A DNA stretch of 64,000 nucleotides from Homarus americanus. Lineage: Eukaryota > Arthropoda > Malacostraca > Decapoda > Nephropidae. Position 1 is the stretch's first letter. Each line of letters opens with the position of its first letter. Below, piece after piece: positions 20,521 through 31,276 of the stretch. The notes under the pieces are model-generated. The model had not been told where the DNA came from and searched no databases. It saw only the letters and a program-made list of their open reading frames with translations. The translations under genes and the position numbers were made by a program. The stretch spans positions 427,001 through 491,000 of the forward strand of contig NW_024756459.1 of assembly GCF_018991925.1 (NCBI RefSeq), given 5' to 3'.

Positions 20521-21475
20521 CCTTTCGTCAATGCTATTATAAGTTCCTCCTCCCTCCTTCTCCTCCCTCCCTCCTCCTCCCTCCTCCCCTACCCCCTCCT
20601 CCTCCTCCTCCCTACCACCTCCTCCCCTCCTACCACCCCTCCTCCCCCTCCCCTACCACCCTCTCCTCCCTCCCCTACCACCTCCCTCCCCTCCCTACCC
20701 TCTCCCCCCCCTACCCCTCCTCCCCCCTCCCTACCACCCCTCCTCCTCCCCTCCCCACCACCCCTCCTCCCCCTCCCTACCACCCCCTCCCTCCTCCCCT
20801 ACCACCCCTCCTCCCCCCCCCTCCCCTACCCACCCTCCTCCTCCTCCCACCCTCCTCCCTCCCTCCCACCCCTCCTCCCCCCCTCCCTACCCTCCCCTCC
20901 CCCCTCCCCACCCCCTCCTCCCCTCCCTACCCTCCCCCTCCCCACCCTCCCCTCCCTCCCCCTAAGCACCAGAGACTTAAGGAAGTGGAAGACCATAGGA
21001 AGGAAATGAGCAGAGAGTGATGAAGGTGGTGGAAGAGGCAAAGAAGGAGAGGAGGAAGAGAAGGAGGAAAGAAGAAATCCGTGTTTTTGCGTGGTGGGAG
21101 TAAGTTGAGGAGGAGGAGGAAGGAAGGAAGGAAGGAAGAGAAGCGTAAGGAGGAGGAGAGTGAAAAAGGAGGAGGAGGAGAGAATAGAAGGAATAATAAT
21201 AGCAGAAACGGAGATAAGAAGAAAGGGAAGGGAGACCACAAGAAAATGTATGAATAAGGTAGAGGAGAGGAATAAAAAGAGAACCAGAATAAGGAAGGAG
21301 AGAGTGGGTAGGGAAGGAAGAAGAAAGATGGGGCAGTGAGGTAAGAAATGAAAGGGAGAGGTGAAGAGAAAGGGGAAGGAAGGAGAGAAGACGTGAAGAA
21401 GGAAAGACGTAAATATAAATAACAAGCAAAATACAGAGAACCATTATTCTTGTTAGAGAGAGAGAGAGAGAGAGA
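20458..21475. repeat. pyrimidine block switching to purine block
   Basis: (CT)n at about 20459-20515 and CCCTCCTCCCC units to about 20965 are followed by AAGGAGGAGGAAGAGAAGG-type purine sequence to about 21475. The switch point is near 20970. Confidence 0.92.
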
Positions 21476-21654
21476 TAAAAGCAGGAAGTAGGGGTGAGGG
21501 AGGGAAGGATTAGGTCTCGAGGAAGGGAAGGGTGATACATAAAGGAGATCTCGAGGGGGGTGAGTCGTGGGGCTCGAACCGTGGGGTCTGGTGGTGAGGA
21601 GACGAATCAATCATTGGCTGTTGTAAGGCGGAGAATGAACATTGGTCGTGATGG

Positions 21655-21765
21655 ATGAGGGGGAGAGTAGAGGTGTGTGAGGGGAAGTGAGGGAGGTGTG
21701 AGGGAGAGTGAGGGGAGGTGTGAGGGAAGTCAGGGAGGTGTGAGGAGAGTCAGGGGTTGGGAGGT
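21655..21765. repeat. GGGAGGTGTGAGGGAAGTGA repeat
   Basis: Five or six irregular copies of a unit of about 20 bp. Confidence 0.85.
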
Positions 21766-21841
21766 TAGGTTAGGTTGGGATCCGGCTCTGCAAATAAGTA
21801 CTTCCTTGATGCAGCCAAGACTAGCACTTCCTGTTGCCCAT

Positions 21842-21842
<1 letters not shown>

Positions 21843-21878
<36 letters not shown>

Positions 21879-21880
21879 CT

Positions 21881-21930
<50 letters not shown>
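21843..21930. repeat. (CA)n microsatellite, interrupted
   Basis: Two CA runs separated by CTCACCTC. Confidence 0.98.
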
Positions 21931-23165
21931 CACACACTCCCCTAGCGACGTGTGATACAGTACTCCCTCTCATACCTAGGGAGACGTCTGGGTGCATGTC
22001 GGCATATTAAGGCACCTCTCTCTCTTTTTTTCTCTCTCTTCTCTCTCCAAATAACTTAGTCAAACAAATTTTTACCCTAGACAAGTCGTGCAATTTCCCT
22101 AGCAATGTACATTTCCTAAAACCTCGTATATTTCCCCTACTTTATTCTCTTCTAATTTACCGCCGACTAAGTTTCTGCCCGGATATGCTAGCCAGCGACC
22201 GGTTTCTCCCCTCCCCCCCTCCCCCCCCCCTCCCCCTCCCTCTCTCCCCCAAAAAAAGTTCAAACGTTTAATTTATTTGTCAACTGAAGGCATGAAAACA
22301 CATCTGGCTTCTCTTGAGTTGTGGTGTGAAAATGGATTCTTTAAGGGTCATTCGTTAAAGAGTGATGTGAGAACGTGTTTATGACGTTCACGTAAGCCTA
22401 AATATGTTCTCAGATGTTCGTTCGTTAATTCTTGCCTTGAGAACGTATATGTATGGCGTTCACGTGAGCCAGAAATGTATTGTCTAAGATTCGTTCCTTC
22501 AATAATATTATAAGTTATTCCATTCACTTCTCTTAAGTGGTGATGGGAAAACGTGTCTTAACAGGACCACTTAAGAAGCGAAATGGATTGTCAAAGGTTC
22601 GTACGTTTAATATTTCTCGTAAGTGGAAACGTGAGAATACAGTTAACTTGTTTATTTCATCTACAAGTAAAAAAAAAAACTTTAAAAATGGCGTCTAATT
22701 TGTATTGAGACTATTGAAAGAGAGAGAGAAATAGTTACGTGTGTGTGTACGCTCGTGTGTATATGTGTGTGTACGTATATATATATGTGTATGTGATAGA
22801 TATAACTTACAAACAACTGAGAATTTTGATCTAGAATCTTTAGGTCCAGTTTTCCTGTTATAAAAGGCAATGTTTGTCTTGAACTCAACTTGGGAAACAG
22901 GCAAGTAAAAAGCGTCTTCGTATCTCCAGGGAAACTGATGATTTGCTGCCTAACTTTGTAGAGCGTTTTAATAGTTCTCCTGAGACAAGCCGCTGGCCTT
23001 CTTGGAACTGGGGGGAGGGGTTGAGGGTGGGTCTGGGAAGGGGTGAGGTAGTGGAGGGGTGAGGGAGGGAAGGGGGTGAGGATGGTAGGGGGTGAGAGGG
23101 AAGGAAGGCTAATTTAGAAGACTAATATAATTATTTAGTGAACATAAAGAGAGTTTACTAGCGAT
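21931..23165. other. AT-rich spacer with decayed repeat
   Basis: No gene is supported. A C-run lies at 22205-22245. At 22330-22640, TGAGAACGTGTTTATGACGT and related phrases recur imperfectly three or four times. An AAAATGGCGTC copy lies at 22685-22695. Purine-rich GGGTGAGG units occupy 23010-23105. Confidence 0.5.
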
Positions 23166-23166
23166 T

Positions 23167-23168
<2 letters not shown>

Positions 23169-23206
<38 letters not shown>
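23169..23206. repeat. (CT)n microsatellite
   Basis: About 18 CT units. Confidence 0.97.
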
Positions 23207-23207
<1 letters not shown>

Positions 23208-23435
23208 GACCAGCCGTCAAAATATGCCAATTAGACTCTCAAAATTGCCATAAGTGCTCGTTAGCTTGATATCTCGGCCATCGTTTGAAAGATTTGGGTC
23301 CTAGTCTTTGTGCAGGAATGGCAGTGTGTCCCGACAAGACCTTCAAACACGTTGGTGACAAGATATGTAAATTAGGTTGAGAATTTGTATATTTTCCTTT
23401 CTTAACAACGATCTTTGTGTGTGTTCAATATGCTC

Positions 23436-23495
23436 TCACACACACACACACACACACAGACACACACACACAGCCACACACACACACACACACAG
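23436..23495. repeat. (CA)n microsatellite
   Basis: CA units with GACA and GCCA interruptions. Confidence 0.97.
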
Positions 23496-23511
23496 ACACT
23501 TCAGGTTCTTA

Positions 23512-23972
23512 TACTCCCCTCTCATCCATTCGTCCCTCCTTCCTCCTTTCTCCCCTCCTCCCCCTTCCCCCTCCCTCCCTCCTCCCCCCCACCACCCTTT
23601 TCTAATCCCCCCAACCATACTACGCAGCCGTGCATCCTATTACAAATGACGCATAAATATGGTCTCACTGTCTCCTCCCCTTATAATCCCTAGATCGCCC
23701 TACAAGAATGTTATGATCCCCACCTCTTTCTCTTCCCCTCTGTTTATCTCATTATCTTTTCCTTCTCTCCTTCTCTCGCTTTCCCTCCTCCTCCCTCCAT
23801 TCAGTCATTTTCCTCCGTCTCTCATTCCTTTATTTACTCCAACATCATGGTATAGAATCTGGCAATCTCTCTCTCTGTTACAAGTGCAACATAAACGCGG
23901 TACCTCCCCCCTTCACTCCCTCCTCCCCTTTTCCTCCTCCCCCTTTCCCTCCCTCCCCTTTCCCTCCTCTAG
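23512..23972. repeat. pyrimidine-rich tract
   Basis: CCTCCTCCCCCTTCC-like runs, broken by short normal segments at 23610-23720 and 23840-23900. No gene. Confidence 0.85.
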
Positions 23973-24237
23973 ATAACGCTATCGCAAAATATCACCATCC
24001 CTGAAAAACCAAGAATGAAACAGCAAACAGCAATAAAAATACAAACAACAGCAAACAGTTAGTTACTCCATGTATACAAACAGTAAACAGGGAGGAGATT
24101 TAACCCCTTGGCTAACGCGGCGGCAAGAGCAAACAGGGCCCAGCGACTGAACGACCCGCCCCAACTAACACCAATTTACTGTAACCTGTTTAAATCCAGC
24201 GAATGTTTCAGGAAGATGTATTGTCGACGCTGATACA
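23973..24237. other. unique spacer
   Basis: A decayed AACAGCAAACAG repeat at 24010-24090; otherwise nothing supported. Confidence 0.5.
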
Positions 24238-24239
24238 TG

Positions 24240-24290
<51 letters not shown>
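24238..24290. repeat. (GT)n microsatellite
   Basis: About 25 GT units. A (CA)n run at 24348-24366 and (GT)n runs at 24473-24491 and 24697-24720 follow. Confidence 0.98.
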
Positions 24291-24772
24291 GGGTGATATA
24301 TGAAGGGAAGATTGTGAATTTGCTTGCTGTTTATGTCGGAGATGATGACACACACACACACACACAGACCTCGTCAATAACTCGCACTTTCTAACGCTAA
24401 GTATAGTCGTAAGATGATAGTGATTCAGCAGATATATATATCACACGCAAATATTGAAAGGGTTTACGACATGGTGTGTGTGTGTGTGTGTTTAGGAAAT
24501 CTTGTGTGAAAAATTTCGTAAATTAGGAAGAATTTTCCTGACCCTAACCCTAACTAACCTTCGCTGTTACGCTGTTCTTGTTACTCTTCTGTGTTACTAT
24601 TTTTGCGGTTGTTATCGATGCTGTAAATTGCTGTCGGTGCTGTGGTCGAGGGCTTCCCCATCGTGTTTCCGGCTGTTTTATTGCTTTATGACCCGTCTGT
24701 GTGTGTGTGTGTGTGTGTGTCCCCTTTGAACTTTCGACCACACTGGTACCACACACTACCGCCCCTTGTCTG

Positions 24773-24773
24773 T

Positions 24774-24839
<66 letters not shown>
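24773..24839. repeat. (CT)n microsatellite
   Basis: About 33 CT units. Confidence 0.98.
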
Positions 24840-24843
<4 letters not shown>

Positions 24844-25735
24844 AATGTACTACAGAACATATATAAACTTTACAGAAACACTATAATATCATCCAGTGTT
24901 ATTTTATTCATGTACAGATAATGAAAAAATAATGAAATACTGTATAACAAACTTGTGGTATACAGGATCAAGGGGTCACTGTTGTATAATTTTAATGTTG
25001 ATTCGCATTAAGATAATCAGCTGTCATTAAACACTTCAATAATTACTAGTTAAATTCTCTCCTGGTTACTGACACAACCTGGTAAATGGTCCGTAAGTAC
25101 CAGGTCGAGGTGAGGATCAGGATGGTGTTGGTCAAATGGGCCCTGATTTTAATAGGCCCTGTCTGTATAGGCCCTTGATTTGATAGCTTAGTCCTCGTGG
25201 GCTCTAACCTCACCTAACGTAACCAAGTGGATTAGGAAGTGATCGGAGTTTAACCTATTAGTATTTGGGTCCATTAGAACTGATGCCTGAGGATTGGAAC
25301 CTATTAGAATTGGGGTATGTTAGGATTCACTAGCACTAGGACCCATTAGAATTGGGACCTACTAACAATTGACCCATTAGGTAAAGGTTTGTATTACTAC
25401 TGAGACGCTGTTCTAAACTGACACCCACTTAACCAGTCAGCGATGAGCAGACTGACTGTGATGGTGACTCAACCAGTTAAGATTAGACTGGACATTCCCA
25501 GGCTCACGTTCTTGGCGAATGAAGGCTATTCCACCTGTTCCCTACCTAAAGCTGCGTGCTTCTTGCCCAGGAACAGTGGCCTCTCTCACCTGTAATGCCC
25601 CCCCTCGCTAAGCTTCTTGCCATGCCAGACAAACACATACATGACTATAGACTAACACACACACACACACATACATGGCAGAAGTTAACACATACATGAC
25701 TTACACTTAGACACGTCGTCACCCCGTTAGGCCAG

Positions 25736-25736
<1 letters not shown>
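24840..25736. other. unique spacer with decayed GGACCCATTAG repeat
   Basis: No gene is seen. At 25130-25390, phrases such as ACCCATTAGAATTGGGACC and GGGCCCTGATTTTAATAGG recur loosely. A similar theme appears at 34030-34160. Confidence 0.45.

Positions 25737-25773
<37 letters not shown>
25737..25773. repeat. (CA)n microsatellite
   Basis: About 18 CA units. Confidence 0.97.
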
Positions 25774-25776
<3 letters not shown>

Positions 25777-25884
25777 TTTCCTCCCGGTAATTGATAGTAT
25801 TTTTACCACAAAGTTTATACAACATTTCCATTATCCAACTTGTGGGGGGATTATCTCGGCTTGGTGGGGGAGGAAGTGCTTGGC

Positions 25885-26115
25885 AGGGAGATTAAAATTT
25901 CCCTAAACTTGACGCTATGGTAGTAAAATTTGTCTCGGCTTATGGACAGGGAAGTTTAATTTTCCTGAGCTAATGACAGAAAAGTAAAATTTCACAGTTC
26001 TAGATGTCATGATGATAAAATTTCCCTGTCATGGAGTAAAATTTCCCTGTCATGGAGTAAAATTTTCCGGTCGGTGTAAAATTTCCTTGAACCTGTTGTC
26101 TAAAAAAAAATAGGA
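25885..26115. repeat. decayed GTAAAATTTCCCTG repeat
   Basis: About eight imperfect copies. Two adjacent copies (GTAAAATTTCCCTGTCATGG) at about 26015-26055 are nearly identical. Confidence 0.75.
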
Positions 26116-26234
26116 ATATATTATTTTCCCTGAATTTGTAAGAAAACGTAGAATTACCCTAATTTTGTTCCCATTGTTATAACAAATTACTATTATTGTC
26201 TGTCACTTGAGTTGTAATTACCTTTCGCTGTATA

Positions 26235-26340
26235 TTTATTATTATTGTTGTCGTTGATGTTTTTATTATTAATGTTGTTTTGTTATCGTTATTATTATTA
26301 TTATTACTATTGTTATTGTTATTATTATTACTATTATTTT
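26235..26340. repeat. (ATT)/(GTT) tract
   Basis: ATTATTATT with GTT and ACT interruptions. Confidence 0.9.
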
Positions 26341-26344
26341 TTGT

Positions 26345-26900
26345 TTACACGGTTTTGTTTGTATATAATAACTCCCAGTGGCGCTGTGTCCCGTGTAAAC
26401 ACTGTCCCAGTTATATTGAAAATTTTACATTGTAATTGTTGTCCTGTTCGTATTTACTTTTTACTGCATATATGAAAATTTTCCTAGTTGGGTTTATTGA
26501 ATATATCTATGTATTTTGAACTCGTATGGATATATATCATGTATTTGGAGATGTATTTTTTCGTATAAGTGATTCAGTTGCTTGATGGAGATGTAACCCG
26601 TCCGCTGTTACCAGAGGATCAACCTACACATGGTGACTTAATGGCATGACTTAACCAGCCTTTACATAGCTAGCTGAGGCTGTCTTGTGGCGGCCCCGAA
26701 TACCGAGACGACCATGATGTGGCGTGAGAATCCAGCGCTGGTGTACAGATGAGAATAATTCCTGTAAAAGCGAGGAGGGAGGGGGTGCTGGGAGTGTTTG
26801 TAAAGGGGGTGGGAGGGGTAGGGGGCTTGTAAAGGGAGTGTTAGGGGTAGGGGGCTTGTAAAGGGGGTACGGTGGGTATGGAGCTTGTAAAGGGGTGGAT
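26345..26900. other. spacer, with GGGGGTAGGGGGCTTGTAAA repeat
   Basis: Unique to 26770. Then three copies of a 35-40 bp unit containing GGGGCTTGTAAAGGGGGT lie at about 26785-26900; on minus these give the Pro/Leu-rich part of an open frame. Confidence 0.6.
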
Positions 26901-26902
26901 TG

Positions 26903-27086
26903 AACGATCAGACCAAGAACTCCTTCAAAGACTCCCACCAGATAACGACAACAACCATACATGGTTCCCAAAAAGCTACCAAATCTCAAAAGGTCCATTA
27001 CCACCCCCGATCTATACGGCCAGGCAATAGACAACCTCCCTAGACCAGCATCCGTCGGCGGAATATGAAATAAGGCCCTTAAAACA
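26903..27086 (-). CDS. coding-like segment, possible membrane protein exon
   Basis: On minus an ATG at 27091 opens MGVLRALFHIPPTDAGLGRL, then SIAWPYRSGVVMDLLRFGS, FLGTMYGCCRYLVGVF and EGVLGLIVQS before running into a Pro-rich repeat. The hydrophobic part (GVVMDLL to GLIVQ) could be a membrane helix pair. The sequence is non-repetitive. The + strand is also partly open (WIERSDQELLQRLPPDNDNN, then a stop), so strand assignment is uncertain. No donor is obvious before the repeat, and the nearest minus acceptor (GTCGGTACAG) is followed by an in-frame TAG. No family is recognised. Confidence 0.2.
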
Positions 27087-27376
27087 CCCATGTATGGGAC
27101 AGGGTAGGATGTCTAGTGCCTGTACCGACAGACAATAACTAACCCATGACACAACCCTAACACACCATTAGCTTAGCTAGGCGGTCAACCCGCCCTCTCT
27201 TACCTCCTAAATTTCTTCAATTTCCGAACTATAACTTCCTTCCCCCACCTCTAATCGTCTTCCACTCTCCTTTCTCTACAAAAGGGGGGGGGGGGAGCAG
27301 CAGGGGCCTGTTATAACGCCTACATCGACCGTGGAACAACTGTCATTGCATATCTGAGAGAACATACCGTATTAAC

Positions 27377-27475
27377 ATGAACGCTGTGAATGGCGTTAAG
27401 AGCTCCGTTCACAGCCTGTTAACTGCCGTGTTTATATCAACTCCTCACGAACATAACGGGAGATATCGACAAGAG
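27377..27475 (+). CDS. candidate first coding exon, unknown protein
   Basis: ATG at 27377 (A at -3) opens MNAVNGVKSSVHSLLTAVFI, then STPHEHNGRYRQE. At 27475 the sequence is AAGAG followed by GTAAGA, a near-consensus 5' splice site, leaving a phase 0 junction. Read without splicing, the frame continues to TGA at 27584-27586 (69 residues). The frame is also open upstream of the ATG to 27317, so the start is not certain. Composition is balanced and free of SSR. A hairpin (GCTGTGAATGG/CCGTTCACAGC, 27383-27415) lies inside it. No family is recognised. The minus strand is open here as well, which lowers confidence. Confidence 0.35.
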
Positions 27476-27624
27476 GTAAGAGAGTTTCCTCCACAAATGA
27501 CCAACTTTTTTCGTCGGAGAGGCGCGTGTGATGTGGCCCTCCTTCTCTGTGGACCAACATTGCGTGGGAAGAAAACGGAGCCATGACCTTCTCTCGGGGT
27601 GTACCGTAGGGTGAGTTTTTGTCT

Positions 27625-27631
<7 letters not shown>

Positions 27632-27692
<61 letters not shown>
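27632..27692. repeat. (CT)n microsatellite
   Basis: About 29 CT units. A shorter (CT)n lies at 27818-27836. Confidence 0.98.
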
Positions 27693-27696
<4 letters not shown>

Positions 27697-27902
27697 GGTG
27701 GTTGTCTTCGTCTTTGTGTTTCTCCTTTTCTCACCTTTTTGTTTGTGTCTTTCTCTTTCCTTTTGCATTATCTTTTTTCTTTTCTTTTGTTGTCGTTCTG
27801 TCGGGTTTGTTTTGGTCTCTCTCTCTCTCTCTCTCATTCATACACACACAATTACGAAACAACATACTAAGATGAATTTTTATATGCTTGTCAAAAACTA
27901 TC

Positions 27903-28255
27903 CCAAACCTAAGCTAACCAAACCAAACCGAGGCTAACCTAACCAAGGCTTACCTAACCTAACCAAACCAAACCAAACCTAACCTAACCAAGGCTAACTA
28001 AGGCTAACTAGAAAGCCAAACCAAGGCAACCTAACCTAGCCAAACCAACCCAAGCCTAACTAAACCAGCCAAGTCTAACCTAGCACAACCTAACCTAGCC
28101 TAACCTAACCAAGGCTTACCAAACCTAACCTAACCAAACCAAACCTAACCTAACCAAGGCTAACTAAACCAAACCAAGGCTAACCTAACCTAACCAAACC
28201 AACCCAAACCTAACTAAACCAAACCAAGTCTAACCTAACCTAACCTAACCTACAT
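27903..28255. repeat. (CCTAA)/(CCAAA) telomere-like block
   Basis: Some 350 bp of CCTAACCTAACC mixed with CCAAACCAAG and AAGGCTAACT variants. This is the reverse-complement orientation of the TTAGG block at 41590-41870. Confidence 0.93.
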
Positions 28256-28420
28256 CAAAAGAAAGTTAAAGGGCTTAGTTGCTCTCAATTCTGAACTATG
28301 ACCTTCAACTGACCGCCAGACACCGTGACCTCAATCAACTTCCCTTTTTGTGTGATATAAACTCGTTCCGGGTTCGAGTTTAGATTCGAGACCCGCCAAT
28401 GAGATCAGTTTGAGAGTGGT
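28256..28420. other. unique spacer with imperfect inverted repeat
   Basis: CGGGTTCGAGTTTAGATTCG then AGACCCG at 28369-28395 forms a bulged hairpin. GGTTCGAG resembles a Pol III B box, but no A box is found. Confidence 0.35.
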
Positions 28421-28421
28421 C

Positions 28422-28422
<1 letters not shown>

Positions 28423-28454
<32 letters not shown>

Positions 28455-28490
28455 TGAACGTGTGTGTGTGTGTGTGTGTGTGAACGTGTT
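28423..28490. repeat. (GT)n microsatellite, interrupted
   Basis: Two GT runs separated by GAGTGAAC. Confidence 0.97.
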
Positions 28491-28545
28491 TATGGGGTGA
28501 GGAGGGGGGTAAGTGTCAGCTGGGAAACTTCAGGTAAGGTTAGTG

Positions 28546-28547
<2 letters not shown>

Positions 28548-28600
<53 letters not shown>
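28548..28600. repeat. (CT)n microsatellite
   Basis: About 26 CT units. Confidence 0.98.
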
Positions 28601-28603
<3 letters not shown>

Positions 28604-28849
28604 CATCAGTTATTAAAACACCCTTCACGACGTCTCATCAGTATTGTGTGGTGTTCAGAGGCACTTTAAAGAACTAATTTATTTGACATATTGACTTAGC
28701 AAAAGCTGGCGGTCCTGAACACACATTGACTGGGGGGGCAGTTACCTCCTGTTAAGTATACAGTCATACAGTTAGAGCTAGTTATGTTGTTTGTGTTATT
28801 TCAAGTGTTTGTAGGTTCAGGTAAAGACAGGTATGATGTTTTAGTTAAT

Positions 28850-29170
28850 TATTGTTTGTTTGTTTGTTTGTACGTGGATTTAGGTTGGGGGTGTTTGTTT
28901 TCGAGGTCGTGTCTGTCTGTCTGTTTTGTTTGTCTTGTCTGTCTGTCTGTCTGTGTCTTGTCTGTCTGCTTGCTATACTAGTGTCTTCTTTCTTTCCTGT
29001 TCTCTCGTTCTCTCATTTTCTTTCTTTATTTCCTTCCTTCCTTCCTTCCTTCATTCATTTCTCACTCTAATTGTTCTTTATGTATGGTCTTCCTTCCTTC
29101 CTTCCTTCCTCCCTCCTCACTCCCTCCTCCCTCCCTCCTCCTCCACCTCCTCCTTCCTTCCGCGCTTCCC
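28850..29170. repeat. (TTTG)/(GTCT)/(TTCC) microsatellites
   Basis: TTTGTTTG at 28852-28870, GTCTGTCT at 28912-28970, TTCC runs at 29030-29110 and CCTCC to 29165. The tract ends in a strong splice-acceptor-like sequence. Confidence 0.93.
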
Positions 29171-29176
29171 TCCCAG

Positions 29177-29251
29177 GTAGACACAAGAGGTACATCCGCA
29201 TCCACGCCCCCCACCTCCATGAAGTACTCTCACCCAATCCTCCTCGACTGA
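29177..29251 (+). CDS. candidate terminal exon after long pyrimidine tract
   Basis: CGCGCTTCCCTCCCAG ends at 29176 after more than 70 pyrimidine-rich bases. Phase 0 then reads VDTRGTSASTPPTSMKYSHP, ILLD and TGA at 29249-29251. Another phase reads RHKRYIRIHAPHLHEVLSPN and stays open to 29316. Both look plausible and no family is recognised. The acceptor strength may be a by-product of the microsatellite. Confidence 0.2.
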   Translation, partial: VDTRGTSASTPPTSMKYSHPILLD

Positions 29252-29330
29252 ATAATTACAATATCTCTTCAATTTCTCACTGTCTCCCCTATCTCTTAGT
29301 GTTTACCTGTGTATGATTAACCTCTGTATA

Positions 29331-29535
29331 AGTCACGTGTGTATGATTTACCTGTGCATGATTTACCTGTGCATTAGTCACCTGTGCATTATATAAGTCA
29401 CGTGTGTATGATTTACCTGTGCATGATTTACCTGTGCATTAGTCACCTGTGCATTATATAAGTCACGTGTGTATGATTTACCTGTGCATGATTTACCTGT
29501 GCATTAGTCACCTGTGCATTAGTCACCTGTGATAT
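29331..29535. repeat. 65 bp higher-order repeat, three copies
   Basis: Copies start AGTCACGTGTGTATGATTTA at about 29331, 29396 and 29461. Each contains nested 15 bp ATTTACCTGTGCATG and GTCACCTGTGCATTA subunits. Confidence 0.95.
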
Positions 29536-30206
29536 ATGCTATAACTTATGTTCCCTTATACCTATAGTCGTTACTTATATAGTATACTACCCGGTTCCTA
29601 TAGTGAGTATGATATAACGTTTACAATACATACAGTTATACAGTTAGTGTACAGTTCGTTGCTCTCAGTCTACAGTCAGACAGGTGTTAGCGTACGACAG
29701 TTAGCCAGTCAATACCAGGCACGTATATCTGCAGGTGGGGAGCTTGTTTACGTGTTGCCTCTCTGCCTTGTTTGTATTGTTTATGTATTGTTTGTTCCCC
29801 TGTCGGTATCAATTTGTCTTTGTTGAATTGTTGGGTTTATTTGTATATTTTATGCTTTGATTCAGCTGGTGTGTGTGTGTGTGTGTGTTGAATTAATGTA
29901 AGTGTATACGTGTACACTTACTTATGCATGTATACGTCCCTATATATACATACATATCTGTACGCACACACATGGAGACAGACAAACACACCCTAAAATC
30001 ATCAGCAGGTAAGGCCAGGTAATGAGAATTTTACAGGTGAATAATGTGATTTACACCTTAATGACATCATCTAGGGTCGGAGTCACTAAGATTCGTAGGT
30101 GAAATTTTCCTCGGAACTGGAGACGTTAGAACACATTTACTGCATGTAGCTGACGTAAAGCCTTAGTAGTGAAGTAATGTTCAAGGTGGCATTAAAATTG
30201 TAATAC
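29536..30206. other. spacer with palindrome
   Basis: No gene is seen. A near-perfect 24 bp palindrome (GTAAGTGTATACGTGTACAC, then TTAC) lies at 29898-29921, next to a (GT)n. Confidence 0.5.
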
Positions 30207-31000
30207 CTTAACTAGATACGTTCACTTAGCACCAGTTAGGAGACAAAATTAACACCGAGACTCTACTTTAACTAGATACGTTCACTTAGCACCAGTTAGG
30301 AGACAAAATTAACATGAGACTCTACTTTAACTAGATACGTTCACTTAGCACCAGTTAGGAGACAAAATTAACACTGAGACTCTACCTTAACTAGATACGT
30401 TTACTTAGCACCAGTTAGGAGACAAAATTAACACTGAGACTCTACTTTAACTAGATACGTTCACTTAGCACCAGTTAGGAGACAAAATTAACACTGAGAC
30501 TCTACCTTAACTAGATACGTTCACTTAGCACCAGTTAGGAGACAAAATTAACACTGAGACTCTACCTTAACTAGATACGTTCACTTAGCACCAGTTAGGA
30601 GACAAAATTAACACTGAGACTCTACCTTAACTAGATACGTTCACTTAGCACCAGTTAGGAGACAAAATTAACACTGAGACTCTACCTTAACTAGATACGT
30701 TCACTTAGCACCAGTTAGGAGACAAAATTAACACTGAGACTCTACCTTAACTAGATACGTTCACTTAGCACCAGTTAGGAGACAAAATTAACACTGAGAC
30801 TCTACCTTAACTAGATACGTTCACTTAGCACCAGTTAGGAGACAAAATTAACACTGAGACTCTACCTTAACTAGATACGTTCACTTAGCACCAGTTAGGA
30901 GACAAAATTAACACTGAGACTCTACCTTAACTAGATACGTTCACTTAGCACCAGTTAGGAGACAAAATTAACACTGAGACTCTACCTTAACTAGACACGT
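30207..31000. repeat. 60 bp minisatellite, 13 copies, highly homogeneous
   Basis: The unit starts CCTTAACTAGATACGTTCAC and continues TTAGCACCAGTTAGGAGACA then AAATTAACACTGAGACTCTA. Copies start at 30207, 30267 and 30326, then every 60 bp. Those from 30506 to 30985 appear identical. The edge copies diverge, and decayed relatives (CACCAGTTAAGGGACA) extend to about 31095. Confidence 0.98.
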
Positions 31001-31216
31001 TCACATATCACCAGCTAAGAGGCAAAATAATACGTCCACTTTGCACCAGTTAAGGGACAGAATTACACCTCCTCTTAATACCAGTTAAGGGAGAAAGTTA
31101 AGGTAAAATATTTTGTAAACTTGGGCCCCGTGCAGCCGCCATTGCTACCCGCTGTTCATTTGTTTTGGAGGGAACGCGGTTATTAAATTCTCCTTTCGTA
31201 TCGATGGCCAACTGAG

Positions 31217-31217
31217 G

Positions 31218-31274
<57 letters not shown>
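31217..31274. repeat. (CT)n microsatellite
   Basis: About 28 CT units. Confidence 0.98.

Positions 31275-31276
<2 letters not shown>

Noticed and set aside
26651..26900. C-terminal Pro/Leu half of the 146-residue minus frame
   Set aside because: PYPPYPLYKPPTPNTPFTSP is the translated repeat at 26785-26900, so only the upstream part was kept as a weak candidate.
28369..28395. tRNA or SINE B box at GGGTTCGAG
   Set aside because: No A box lies within 100 bp on either strand, and the hairpin arms are bulged.
30207..31000. CRISPR-like regular repeats
   Set aside because: The period is 60 bp with no unique spacers; every base of the unit repeats. Sequence context is eukaryotic and no cas genes are present.
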